This document shows positions 20,301 through 30,382 of a stretch of 31,775 bases of DNA, one piece after another. Source of the stretch: Salisapilia sapeloensis (Eukaryota; Oomycota; Peronosporomycetes; Peronosporales; Salisapiliaceae); assembly GCA_023334545.1 (NCBI GenBank), contig JAADVB010000216.1, positions 1-31,775 on the forward strand. The letters are read 5' to 3'. How positions within the stretch are numbered: position 1 is the first letter of the stretch; every line of letters begins with the position of its first letter. A program made the translations under genes and the position numbers. The notes beneath the pieces were generated by a model, which saw nothing but the letters and a program-made list of their open reading frames with translations, had not been told where the DNA came from and made no database searches.

Positions 20301-21805
20301 CCGGAGAAGAGTAGACTGTTTTCAGCAAAGTACTCACCGACATTCACACGCCTCGGCTGTGACTGATTGAGAAATTCTTGGAATACTGCACCACGGAGTA
20401 AGAAATACATGCCGTCAGGGACCTTTTGGATAATCCAGTCCTTTGGCGAATACGATTGGTGCGCCATCTTGAGCGACAAGGTATTGATAAACTCGTCACT
20501 TTCTTTCGCTAAGAACGGAACATGGTGCAGTCGTTGGGACTTTAAAACGCTAAACACACTCACACGCAAATGTTCTGGCAATCGTTCGATGACACCTCCC
20601 TGCTGTAAACTCTGATGCGTCGTCCAGACGTTGTTATAGTAAGCCAACACGCGCGCTCGGACTTCTTGTGGAAACTTGTTTGCCTCCATGAACTCGACTG
20701 TATCGTCGAGAAACGACATGAACTCTTGCTTACGACGGTTTTGATACCGGAAGATAAATAAATAAGCAGCAATAAGAGAAGTGCTAAAGATAGCGCCGAG
20801 GATCTGTGCGACGAGACCGTAAATGGTCTCTGCATTCGTCACGGGAGCAACGTCGTATAGTCCAACTGTCACCATGGTTTTGGATGCCCAGTAGATGGCC
20901 CTAGCGTACTTGCGAGAGGTGCTTGCGCCAATAAGACGGTCTTCAATTGCCCAACAAGTGTACATCGTCTCCATCCCGACACCGGGTGCGGGATTTGTAG
21001 ACACGCCTTTGGAGCATAAACTATAATCGATACCGCACTCTAGATGAGCGATGAGCAAGTATCCGCAAGCAAGCCAATGGCACGCAGTTAATCCTTGTGC
21101 GACGATATGTAGCAAGATGGCATTCGCTGTCCGCTCAACGAATTGCACCGCTTTGGTTTCCTCGAATATCGTCTTGATCTCATGCAGACACGCAGGTACT
21201 CGATGCAGTCGAAGTACTTTAAAGAACCGAAGAAGGTGTAGAGAATTCGGTCCAAGCGGTATGGCTAAGAGTTCCATGGGCACCATGGAAGCAATTTCGA
21301 GTGCCAATGACGATCGAATGTCCACGTCCGTAAGTGATTCTGGTACAAGCGTATTCAATGACCAGGTGATAATCATAGACGACTTCGCTGTCAATACACT
21401 TCGCTGTGATCGTTTCTGTCGCTTCGCACGTGCTCTCGGATTGACAAACGCACCTCCAGCACCAACAGCAATCGCTGCTAACTTTCGTCTTCGTGCATGA
21501 AAGATTTCACGTAATCCAAGAATTGCAGCCGAATCGGCCAAGACATCCATGATCGAAAAGACTGTCAACGTGATCGTCCATCCTTCCAACCACCCGAACG
21601 TATTGTACGGATCGTAAAAAAGACCAATACGCAAGGGGATACTAATAAAGATGTACATCAATTCAATCGTCGCGACAATCACTTTAATTGCCCGTTTCCT
21701 TCGTCTATACATGCGTTTCCATCGTCGACAATGATGTGGTAAGTGCATGAAGAAGACAGATAGGCGATTCCATTGCCAATGCGCAAAGCGGAGTACTCGT
21801 TGCAT
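14384..21805 (-). CDS. Giant four-unit cyclic-nucleotide-binding ion channel (CNGK-like)
   Basis: One uninterrupted 7.4-kb minus-strand frame, ATG 21805, 2473 residues. Four successive units each have six helices, a pore loop and a cyclic-nucleotide-binding domain (CNBD), like four CNG/EAG-type subunits fused into one pseudotetramer. Filter triplets are G315-L-Y, G846-Y-G, G1336-S-R and F2203-Y-G, each followed by Asp, or in the last case YGD. Only unit II is a canonical K+ filter (TTVGYGD). S4 helices are charged in I (R193, K196, R199, R202), II (R717, R720, R723) and III (R1235, R1238, R1241); that of IV has only scattered Lys. CNBDs lie near 430-530, 960-1065, 1455-1555 and 2300-2410. Units III (FGE 1517-1519, RRIAT) and IV (FGE 2381-2383, PRSAT) have an intact phosphate-binding cassette; I and II do not. 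A polar, basic linker of about 370 residues (1590-1960) precedes unit IV. The related known group is CNGK of sea-urchin sperm and other eukaryotes. No stop or frameshift breaks it, so it is under selection. Confidence 0.9.
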   Translation of the reverse strand: MQRVLRFAHWQWNRLSVFFMHLPHHCRRWKRMYRRRKRAIKVIVATIELMYIFISIPLRIGLFYDPYNTFGWLEGWTITLTVFSIMDVLADSAAILGLREIFHARRRKLAAIAVGAGGAFVNPRARAKRQKRSQRSVLTAKSSMIITWSLNTLVPESLTDVDIRSSLALEIASMVPMELLAIPLGPNSLHLLRFFKVLRLHRVPACLHEIKTIFEETKAVQFVERTANAILLHIVAQGLTACHWLACGYLLIAHLECGIDYSLCSKGVSTNPAPGVGMETMYTCWAIEDRLIGASTSRKYARAIYWASKTMVTVGLYDVAPVTNAETIYGLVAQILGAIFSTSLIAAYLFIFRYQNRRKQEFMSFLDDTVEFMEANKFPQEVRARVLAYYNNVWTTHQSLQQGGVIERLPEHLRVSVFSVLKSQRLHHVPFLAKESDEFINTLSLKMAHQSYSPKDWIIQKVPDGMYFLLRGAVFQEFLNQSQPRRVNVGEYFAENSLLFSGKADETARAITFTEVYKLPQSDFRKTLCIFYRERTEETLENMRSMLTRTDQQSAKMKRMLGRTSGMAIANLRRGSSITLLGKSSEVAIHWKLPGSTFRLWWEHARFLFIVLVAFEVPYFVVFDWGTYPFGVTPIFNLQSIFSIGVEVFFFVDLILRARYFAYVDQFAMITVTDPSYIFQKYKESGLVFDALSVVPLAALLEFTQLEELHMLGIIFRLIRLGRLQYFNAVLGDICHQHGISSKVRYAVRLFLYVTLALHFTACSWFWTALQGYSATTFKGIHENMNCSACLMYATQFSNCSWAINDAYAQIGTVFPIQDATESMYPSSFAYLRSIYWAIVTLTTVGYGDIVAYSTLESYFAAVWVFIGGIINYSVVGAMSTIISNLTARSRNFSDKMNTVNIVLAHFRISEDVRSQIRRYYHQQVYIQKVASEDRLLSSLPRKLKHQVSLILHADSVKRVPLFCEITNDMLLNQLTGLFRRRIYQRGDNFALENVCQEMFVIIRGRVNIFAKEVRKTPIGALSDGDCYGTSELILRKSLPTILVAASVVEVSVISQQAFSKNIESRFPMELEQLKLKAAKDDMSEMFALQSIIDNLQTQPTLTKFVDKCTSMFAEKDTWLQQQKKRQRKLYWDLVMLMINLYNIFAVLYRIGFLPNPSNDVWLILVLLDATVDLALAMDVLLKLYYFECEGGLSNVFYRTERDDNYAVKGLRLDLMSILPTYYIGSNFFIMSICRVPRLLRVLILPSMLDSLIMRLQQRFASQRNISGLLGPIILVLYLVIAAHLAGSIYYLICRNEDHPNSWVNNDIIIHQSQGEPLVVYIRALYWALTTLTLVGSRDIVPLGAGSTLWAAATCLCCTFIVGHIVGELSDLILQMDKHKKEMMERVATFEQFAEDHDLPASIRHRVLHYFQFQHLYLKGMDIYATFQDLSPNLKLQLMVDLHSDILPTFSLAPFLSKAHLHALVMRLRSEIYIPGDTIVTEGDHASKLYIVKYGMVMVLWRATGTAVATLNTGSLFGEVAFFLRGQRRIATIQATLCSELLVLDWGAWNELLSTLPPEESSAMQKSIKRWVRDRLKAYSVITMQIAKEIMFGDGPPPTGQAVHKKYSTYKPVTTPILHYQDSTRGFSGHIGDQSIAKTLLGYIQNASQFFTSRQSSKGSRVYAAESRSSMGSISDDNKEKEYQTCSKQSYMSSARKSLPFVKLIALKNDSAVQINPVSPSKREFYGNEELNEMEDECWRRYKVAIFMADSFQSSFNKREKANKSGDKKNEGVRRTRRTLCGPDVKLKKYGNGEAVTTDDMRFLSNYQKRPVKKVKIVKKHGRLHRNMSSVGLTALDGVSASSINLNRQNGRRRMLKRSQSLPLFNRNFAEMIREELEDSNRQYAESKLSLDYELLERCRQPQFAKIFRIYMGWTRYKQKWFHSAVSEARAENTLASLQLGLLTKNKTAMLKMGFNAAKTAKDFFVTLGRLSIIWECIFNVIALYYAISLPIILCFYSFYDVREELDADLTALRILCTLIDAICILDVILRRTVFLGADEARTGAAAFIKATSSNSWLTTLLSDTLIALPLDLWLLFSTTNVLSSNWFFYLGLCQLNKLVIVYQSKVKEEQLIQALSTALSKYINDTTLHVMQALLSYLVSGHWIGCGWYLASKYAQSVYHISWMTMSKMMSIDLYASMSDISYTRRYLRSVHFSIGSISTVFYGDISSSNIIEVLVEIGLILVCILIFGMLVAAHGERLEAKYKREMAFEQNLAEIYHFVKNNEVPKAIRERLRQYYTNTWLRYHGHEDFEALENLSILLAEDVAQHTLKSFAAEVTVLQSCDESFLRSLLKCLKHVICSPNEVVVRKGDVDRGMYFIANGKILVHGTGFELVKESGDFFGELSLLYGIPRSATCSSLGMSLLYVLEWETYERLLIDYPEYREKNRREWVVVSTVLQTGESRFRSIINIVARMEKTNWVRIDEIIKKAKNLK

Positions 21806-22075
21806 CCTACTGAACCAAATGCGCTTGGAAACTAGTCAAGAGTCTATTCGTCCGTTTCAATCGCCGAGACAAAGATGTCGTTTCACCTTCCATCTGCCTC
21901 TCAACATGTTGCTCGACTAGATAGATCGCTATCGACATGATATAGACAGATGTAGATGCCATCCACAGAACCAAGAGATAAAGATATTAAGTATGGCTTG
22001 AAAGGCAGAGCAATGTTTGCATTAAGCGTTCGTATTGCGATTCGTCGCTAGTCTAAGAGCAGCTATCCGGCGTTC

Positions 22076-22907
22076 CTAAATGGGCATCGAGAACTCATTG
22101 TACCCGGCCTTATCCTTGCCCTTCTTCTTGCCGCCCTTGGCCTTCTTCGCCTCTTCCCGCGCAATACGGACGGCAGCAGGCTCCGAGCTCTTCTTCTTCT
22201 TCCCCTTGCCTTTCACCACGGACTTGATGTCCACGACGCCTTGGGGCTCCTCCGCCGCTGGCTTGGCATCAGTCGCACGCTTCTTGCCCTTCTTCTTCTT
22301 CTTCTTGGAAGAAGATTCGCTAGTCTCATTGGCGGTGGAAGACGCCTCCAGTTCCTTCTTCTCCTCTGTCGCGTCCTCTTGCGCAGGAGCGTCGGCTATA
22401 AGACAAGATACGTAAAGGATCGAATGGATATAAATGGACTTGGAAACGTACTGGAGACGCCCATTTCAGCGAGAGCAGACTCGAACTCCTCCATCTCTCG
22501 TTGCTTCTTCTCCTTCTTGGAAATCGACTTGACCGGCGCCTTCTTGACTGGCTTGCTTTCCTCCACCGGCTTGGCTGGTTCCTCTTCCTCCTCCTCTTCA
22601 CTCTCACTCTCGCTCTCACTTTCACTCACATCTTCCTCCTCTTCCGTTGGTAAGGTCGCTGGTGGTGCCTCCTCTTCTTCACTATCGTCACCCCATGCAG
22701 ACGTTGATTTTTGGTTCACAAACGTCAGCACCTTCTTCGCATCCTTCGACTCTCCTTTCTTACTCTTCTTTTGACCAGATAAAGCTAGATATATATAAAA
22801 TAAATACATACACATGTACTTGACGACCTCAGCTATCATATGGACGTACCAGAAAAGACATTGGATGTCTTATTCCCCGTATCAACCTTGACCTTGGTGT
22901 CCATCAT
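22076..22907 (-). CDS. Lys/Glu-rich low-complexity protein, possibly nucleolar (3 exons)
   Basis: Minus-strand exons 22907-22850, 22784-22452 and 22395-22076 (introns 65 and 56 nt) give 236 residues. The N-terminus (MMDTKVKVDTGNKTSNVFS) leads into LSGQKKSKK and VLTFVNQKSTSAWGDD. A long acidic run with alternating Ser-Glu follows, then the helix SKKEKKQREMEEFESALAEMG, a run of Lys, and an Ala/Lys-rich helix ending GYNEFSMPI. Alternating Ser/Glu tracts are typical CK2 targets, and the Lys blocks suggest nucleic-acid binding or nucleolar location. That is inferred from composition only, and the family is not recognised. The introns are supported because each splice keeps the Lys/Glu character and both have GTACGT-type donors. 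The ATG at 22907 is followed at once by a second at 22904. It lies upstream of, and on the same strand as, the channel gene, 270 bp away. Confidence 0.7.
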
Positions 22908-23036
22908 CTCTACCTGTCGCGCCGTTTGTGAGATCGACCACCACCAGGTTATGTTTTACCGGACCATAGTGAAAACAAGTCAAAAGACGAGTACGAGGCA
23001 CGAGGAGCCAGGGAAGCGCATTCGAGGACACGTAGG
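22908..23036. promoter_or_regulatory. Compact bidirectional promoter
   Basis: Only 129 bp separate the start codons of the minus-strand Lys/Glu-rich gene and the plus-strand RalGAP-like gene. Both promoters and 5' UTRs must fit here or overlap the coding regions. No clear Inr/FPR match was found on either strand. Confidence 0.45.
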
Positions 23037-26000
23037 ATGGAGGCGAAGCGTAGTGCCGACAAGGCTGGTCGGACGAATCCAGAACTTCGGCGTCTGGCGA
23101 AATTCTACCAGGCCGATAGACCCCCGAGAAAACGTCTTCGTACGCTCCTCGAGTTCCTACGCACACCTAGTGGCACGAACGACGGTGGGAACATCGCCGT
23201 GGCTGTGACATCCCTCCTCACAGGTACATCCATCTCCCCCAATAAACCTACGACTGTAATAACGTAGGGATGTAGGCGCGAACAAAGACGGGAATGCGTC
23301 TGGCGGGATGACACCGGCAGACTTTTGGGCCGATATGGCGAATAGCGGACTCGTGTTCCAAGTCTTAGATGACTGCGTGACGGAACTCGAGTCGTTCTAT
23401 ACGCCTCATGAGAATGCGTTTCGGAAAGCTCGGAAGAAAAATCTAGAGCAAGAGGATTGGAGTGAAGTGTTTGAAGGCTTAGAAGCGCTCATTCGGAATA
23501 ATACCCAGATTATACATGAAGGATGGAATGCGCTAGGCTTTACGCAATTCTTCTTGAAACTCCTGCGAAGAGATAATCATGCGATTATTAAAAAGTATGC
23601 CTTTCGATGCTTAGCACTCTTTACGGACGCCACGAGAGACTTGAAACAACTTCAGAGCATGCCAACGACACCTTTGCCACCTCCACCACAAGGTGGCGCT
23701 GGCATCGTCCTCGGATCTGAAGGTGACGTCGATAGTGATGAAGAAGATCGAGGCAGTGCACCGATGCGCAAGACCATGCACTTGGAATTACTTCGTGAAA
23801 GCGTCGATTTCTCTCCTTATGGTGGCGGGAATATCCTCCTACCTGATCGTTTCATCAATGAAGGTGTCCACGTCGAAGGATGGATGCGTCCTACACCAAC
23901 ACAAGCAGAAGAACCGGTAGATATGCTCAAGTTCCTCATGGACTTAAGTCTCGAGAAAGAAGACGCGTCCGTCCTTTCGAACAACAAGATTGATCATCGA
24001 GCTCGAGGAGAGCGATTCCTCTTCTGGTGTGAACTTATCATGAAGTTCTACATGCCCATATTGTACCCGAAAGTCTGCATTCGCGTGAAACTCAAGGACG
24101 AAGCAGATAACCTCGGCTTCTTCCATCATTGTCCCGGCAGTTTCCAACGAGTCGTCGCGCGATGGCTCTACAAACTCCGTAGTAAAGACGCGCTACTTGA
24201 GACACTATGGGGCCGTCGTGAGTTCTCGGAAGTCGTGATGGAAACCATTCGACAGCGTTTTGCCTACCGAGACGCTGAACTCGTCCTCGATGCCGTACGT
24301 TTCTACTCTGCTATCTGCAGCGGGAGTCAATACATTCCCAGTGGCATGAAAGCACAGATGAACGAAACGTCTCGTGCTATGATCTCCCACACATCCCAGC
24401 TCTTCCATCCATCCGTCCAACTTGAAGACACAAAAGTCTTGCTGCCATGCATTGAGCTCCTAGAACTCATCTCCCAACGTTCGCTAGATGACTATACATC
24501 CACATACCTTCGTAAGTTTGTCGTTTCGACCATTGATAACTGCATGGTGCTTCGAGAAACAGGGAACACGTACTTGCTCAGCGCCATGCTCTCCGTCGTC
24601 TTCCACGTCTGGATGCACGCAGCTGTTGCGTCGAATGCTGTGAATGCACAGACTTGGATCGAACTCACGGTCTCCGTCCGACGATGGCTCGTCGGCAACG
24701 GCACCTCGAAAGTCGTCGCTATCGAACTCGTGCACTGTTGGAAGCGTGAACTACGCTTCGCTAGCTGCCTCCTCATGTCTCTCCTCGACACGACGCCATC
24801 GGAGATCAAAATGACATCGGAAGGAGCGGAATTAATCGCGACGAATGCCAAGGACTCGAAGACGAAAGACACGCCGGTGAAACAAGGCTACGTCCAATCT
24901 GCTTCGCGCTTCCTTCAGCTCCATGTCGGATCGTCTGAAGACGCGACCTTGTTACTTGACCGTGTTTTGCATTTGATCCCGCCTTCGACTGTTGAAAACT
25001 TACCTCCATACCTTCGTTACATCCTCTTCGAAGGCATGCTACAGCTCTCGGAGCTCTGGATCGACTCTGCAATCTGTTGTGAACGATCGACTGCCACTGC
25101 TCTCCATCGCATCGGTCCATCCACAGTCATCGCACTCTTTGGCGAATGGTTTCTACCTGCTTGTGAAATGGACGCAAGTGACTTTCAACAGTCACGATGT
25201 CTTGCCATTGTGATTCTATGCAAACTCTGTGCCGTACGGAGTCTCAATACACTTACGCACAGCCACGCCGTGATCCTCTCACGCGTTCTCTTTAAAGGCA
25301 TCTCGTCTCCATCCGGTGTCGTTGTTTCGACCGTCCTCCAACGCGCTTCGAAACTCTTTACACTCAACCTCGAAGGCATGAATACGCTCGTGCCACCGTT
25401 TCTCCATGTCATCGATCAGATCATCGTTGGTAAGATCTGGGATCGAGCTGATACTCTCCAAGGACGAGCATCAGAGTGGAGTAAAGAGCTGAATGCATCG
25501 CTTGATATCCTCTTTTCGATCCTATCGCTACCGAAACGCTTTCCTCTCCAAGACTTTGTCAATTGGAGACGAAAGGTACAAGCTGCAATGGGAAACGACG
25601 AGAGCGCGATGACGTTGCTGGATGAAGTACCGGAGACAAGAGATGCTTTCCACGTCATCATCGGAAGAGTCTTGGTTCGTGTCATTGAAATGCCTTTCAC
25701 GGACATTCCGGACATTAAGAAGAAGGCTTTGTGGGGGCTCTACCTTCTCGTCGTCTCTACTCTTACGAACACACACGCGAATGACACGAGTAAAGTGTCC
25801 GACTGGATCTTACGTATCGTTGATGCTTGTTCTTCGTCTGATTTCTCCATCTCTGCAACTGCTTTGAGCGTCTTGCAGGATCTAGCAGACTATCATGATG
25901 ATATACAATGTCTAGAACCTGCTCTCTCCGCACGTATCGTCATGTCGCTCGCTGTCATGGCTCAGCAACAAGTGGAAGAAGCATCGATCGAAGTCCAAAC

Positions 26001-28797
26001 AGCGATCGAATCACTCGATACTTCGGACGTCAAGTCCGATGCCGACGATCCGCCGCCTGCACGACGTACGAACGACGAGAACGATGCTCTGAGTAAACTC
26101 CGTAGTAAGCTCCGGAATAACAGTACGCCGTCAAGTGCATCCACTCCGACGACAGCATCTCCAAAGCCTACAAGCAAGACACAGGACATTCCAGCTTTAC
26201 GTCAGATCGTCCATAAGACCGATAGTATCTTTGAATGCCTTCGTTTCTGGGTCATGCGTCGACCAGACGTGCTGTATGATGCAGACGTGAAGAAACTCTT
26301 GTTCAGTGCGATTGAAGCAGCGCTTCTTGGGACACTCCCGGATGGAGATTGGCAACGACAGGTCGAGAAAGCACGAACGCTAGAGCGTCGAAACTCCCTT
26401 CCGCTCCTCTTCTTAGGTCTACAAATGCGCGAGTCACTTAGTCACAATGCAAGTGCTTCGTGGCTCAAGTACTTTGAAGAAACTGCGATTGCTGCAGAAG
26501 GATTGCTCATGCATCTACTACATCATCTACATAACTTTCCATCTCCTGCCGGTGTCGATCAAATGACGTCCAACTGCGTGGAAGTCGATGAAGAGAAAGC
26601 AGCGACCTTTAGCTTTGTCTTCATGGACTCGTTGATCGTTAGTGTCGTCGGGAGTATTGACGCACCAACTGCGCGTTTCATCGTACGGGACATGACGGGA
26701 CTCTTCTCTTGGGCCATCGCACCTGCCGTCTCGTACGAAACGCGGACGCAGGAGAAGACGGAGGTGAAGAAGAGTACTCGCCCGGACGCTGTCTCGAGTC
26801 TGCATACACCTGAAGCGTCTGTCCGACTCGACTTTGTTCATGCAAAGGATGGGAGCAACGTCTGTCGAGAATGTCAAGGCGATCGAACGACGAACGTCAA
26901 GGGAGGACAGGCAAAAGTCGTGACGAAGCAGACGCCGATCGACAAGGAGAAACGGATTCTAGATAATAGTATATGTAGTACCAAGAGTAGCTATGCGTTC
27001 CATGATACACCAAAGACAGAGGAGGAGGCGGAGAAGGAACCAGAGACGTGTGTCTGTCGACTCCCGACGGAGCCGATTACGACTGTCTGTGGTCTCTTTG
27101 ACATGGACCTGTCGGAAAGCAACGTCGGGAACTTGGATGGCGAACGAGGGCTACTCGATCTACTTCTAGACAGCGTCCCGATGGTCTATCGCGATTGTGG
27201 CGGCGATACAACCGATAAGACGCTGCTCGGAGGTCGATACTCGCTCCTAAAGTACAACTGGATGGACTTGCAGCCTTCTAGTAGTCCCACGTCTATCGAT
27301 TCAACAGACGTGCCTGGTTTCTCCTTCCTCCAACGTCTTGTGCATGATGAAGAATGCTACGCACAGCTCAAGAGTTTCCTCTTGAAAGACGCGACGGATG
27401 AACAGAAAGATGTCGTCGAATTCATTGATGGTGTCAAGAAGTTTGAGCGCTCGACCATCGCGACAGATCGACTTGGACAAGCGAGTGTCATGTTCTGGGA
27501 ATTCTTTAGTGCAGAAGGAGCGAAATCGATCTTCTTCCCACGTGCAATTGCATCGGACATTCGAGAGAAGATGCGACAAGCGAAGAAGACTTTGGATTAT
27601 GACCAAGTGGAAACTTTCGCACTCGAAGGTGCTTTGTTCCAACATGCCATGGCACATATCGAGCAAGAGTTCTTTGAAAAGAAAGGATGGCTAGACAAGT
27701 TTGTAGAACAATTAGACTCGAACGCTAGTGGCTCGCGAGAAAGCATGTCGAGCGTACCGCCACAGCTCTCTCTCTTTGATAACTTTTCCGTCATGGAGCT
27801 TAATGCTCGTATCGTACAGCTAGCACTTAGTCACTTGAATAGCGACGACCAGCATCCAGCCATCGCACCGTCCTACTCTTCAGAGTCACTCTTTGGGAGC
27901 AAGGAAGGACAGACGGGGAGAGTCAACTCGCTCGATATGTGTAGACTCTTCCTGTCGCAAACCGGGATGCTGCCTGCTCCTGACGGCGATGCCAAGCACC
28001 GGAAGAAACTCAAACTTCTCGAGAGTGGTGCGAGGCTCGATCGGTCGCTCGCGCACTTGGATAAGAGTCCGACGAGAGAGACGATGAAGATTGGCGTCAT
28101 CTACGTCGATAAGCAACAGACGACGCAGCAGGAGATACTGCAGAATGATTGCGGAAGTAGGGCGTATGCCAAGTTCCTCACGCGACTCGGATGGGACGTG
28201 GATCTGTTAACCCATCGAGGGTTTGCTGGCGGGTTAGACTGTAACCCTTCGAGTCTCTCGAACGGACAGCACGCTCTGTACTATGCCGACTCGCACTCGG
28301 AAGTCGTCTTCCACGTCGTCACCAAGATGCCGACCAAGGCTGGAGACCTTCAGCAGATCGATAAGAAGAGACATGTCGGGAATGACTACGTCCACGTCGT
28401 CTGGAGCGACAATGTCGCCCATGCGTACAACCCCGCGACGATCACAAGTCACTTTAACGACGTCCAGATCGTCATCTACCCTCTTCGTCGAGCGCAAAAG
28501 GGGCTTTATCTCATCCACATTTACTCGAAAGACAAGGTCCCGAGCTTTGGGCCGCTCCAGTCTGGCATGGTCGTCCACGAGACGGACCTCGCCCGACTCG
28601 TTCGACAGACTGCCATGAATGCCAATCGAGTCTGTCGGTCGCAAACAAACATCTATACGCGACCGTATCCGACGCGAAAGAAGCTCGTGAATGAGATTAT
28701 GGAAAGATACGCCGTCGAGTACAAGGAGAGCGAGTTGCTGACATCCTTGTTCAGTAATGAAAGTGCCATGGCTGCGTCGGGAGCAAGTAACGAGTAG
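23037..28797 (+). CDS. RalGAP-alpha / tuberin-type GTPase-activating protein (2 exons)
   Basis: Exons 23037-23223 and 23276-28797 with a 52-nt intron, 1902 residues. The C-terminal Rap/Ran-GAP domain, about 1667-1855, follows RalGAP-alpha closely: KIGVIYVDKQQ, GSRAYAKFLTRLGWDV, LTHRGFAGGL, RHVGNDYVHVVWSDN, DVQIVIYPL and FGPLQSG. Asn1765 in GNDYVHVVW corresponds to the catalytic asparagine thumb of Rap1GAP and TSC2. The large N-terminal part is helical with ARM/HEAT-like texture and contains a Thr/Ser-rich low-complexity stretch near 940-985 and a Cys-containing segment near 1255. Such proteins switch off Ral or Rheb-like small GTPases, usually in a complex with a beta subunit, and act in membrane traffic or TOR control. 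The first exon is inferred: ATG 23037 starts a Lys/Arg-rich helix that splices in frame (ACAG|GTAC..GTAG|GCGC) to ANKDGNASGGMTPADFW. Without it the frame begins at ATG 23308. Confidence 0.88.
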
Positions 28798-28891
28798 AGA
28801 AATGCGTTTGACAGTTGTGTTGTCCAAGGTCTGGGAGAATTTACTTTTCTTTTACTTTTTGCATAAACCAAATCAATTTGGAAGGTACTTT

Positions 28892-30362
28892 TTACATGTA
28901 GAGCTTTGATCGGAGCGTCTCGATCTCCGTTTGCATCGCGTCTGTTAGCTGAGACCACTTTTCCATCTCTTGTGTACTCACGTCGCTCAGTTCATTTACG
29001 TAGGCTTCTAGTGATGCATGCTCTTGACGTAACTTTGTACGTTCTTGAAGGAGCTGGTAGATCATCTGATCTTTTACTTTTAATACTGTCTCCAGCTCTT
29101 CTGTCCGATTGTTCTCTGGATGGGAAGCTTGTTCGACTACAGGTGACGAGACATTTGGAGATGCTATGACGCCGCTCTTGGCTGTGGAAAAGTCGTACTC
29201 ACGAAGAGCGATGGCGCGACCTCGTTCTTGCATATTTTCGACTTCACATAAAGTCTGCTTGACCTCTGCCACTGCCGGAGCTGTGTCGTCTAGATACATT
29301 GATGTGAGTTACCGCGTTAGAGATGGATGGATAGTAGACGGACCTAAATGATGTCGAAGCCTAGATCGAAGGAATTGATGGATTTCATCGATCTCATCCA
29401 TATCGCTCTCGAGAGACTCGTATTCTCGCAATGACTTAGACCACGACTTGCCACTCTCGCGCTGATTGCCTAGTGCTCTGTCATTCAAAAGACTGTCACG
29501 TCGACTACTAAGCTGTCACCACACCATAAGCTACCGGTTTCCATCACTATAAACATACAAAGAAACTTACAGCATGCTCGATCTTCTGTCGCTGAGGCTC
29601 CAACTCATTCCGACACAACTGACGAAGTTGCCACAGCTCTGTCTGTAGCTTACTTTTCAAGGACTTGAGCGATTCCTCAGGCACCTCCATCTCTCTAGTA
29701 ACCGGTGGCGTACTATCTATTTCTTCTTTTCCTCCTACTTCATCATCCGAGGCACGAGCACTGACAAAAGCTTCGTTCAGATAATCCATAAACGCCGATA
29801 ATTGCGGCTGAAAGTCATTATAGAATGTCTGAAATTCCTGGAGACTCAACGTTCCCGTCCGATCGACATCATACCGCTCGAACAATTGTCCAGCCTCAAA
29901 CTCCGAGTTCGCATCCGCTCGAGCATACCCAAGCGGCACACCGTTCGAATCCGTAAGTGACAATGGCTGTCGAGTCTTATATCGAGCTTCCTGCCACTTT
30001 GGATGCGCATAGTCTCGTAGTAAGCACAAAAAGTTCTGACGCGTAAGCTGTCCGACTCGATCTCGATCATATCGTCGAAGCAACTGAGCTGCTTCAGGAT
30101 GAACTAGAGGCAAAGAACTCTCCTTTCCAACATTCTCTTCAGGGGTTTTATCACTCTTCGACTTCGATTTACTCTCTCGCTTTGACTTTCGACTCTCATC
30201 CTTCTTCTTTCCTCCCGACTTTTTCTCCTTTCGCACTTTCGAAGTCTCCTTTGGCATACTTGTCGACGTACGTGCCACGTCCGACTTTTCAACTTGAAAC
30301 GGATACAAGGAAAGGAACAAAGTAGCGTTTATAAATGCCAAAAGAGTATTCCAATCCGACAT
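28892..30362 (-). CDS. EF-hand and coiled-coil protein (3 exons)
   Basis: Minus-strand exons 30362-29571, 29512-29344 and 29289-28892 (introns 58 and 54 nt), 452 residues. Residues 36-80 are extremely Lys/Ser/Arg-rich. EF-hand 1 spans 99-110 (DRDRVGQLTRQN) and lacks the acidic twelfth residue; EF-hand 2 at 165-176 (DVDRTGTLSLQE) is canonical. From about 225 to the end the chain is helical and coiled-coil-like, with EESLKSLKSKLQTELWQLRQL and, in exon 3, LETVLKVKDQMIYQLLQERT. It is a probable calcium-responsive scaffold; no named family is recognised. Exon 2 is supported by its open frame and by splicing that gives HHLDDTAPAV; the second donor (GTCCGT) is weak. The start is uncertain: ATG 30362 gives a hydrophobic leader and lies only 20 bp after the stop of the upstream gene, while Met36 (30257) would start at the basic block. 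Confidence 0.7.
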
Positions 30363-30382
30363 GCATATCTAGTACATCTCCA

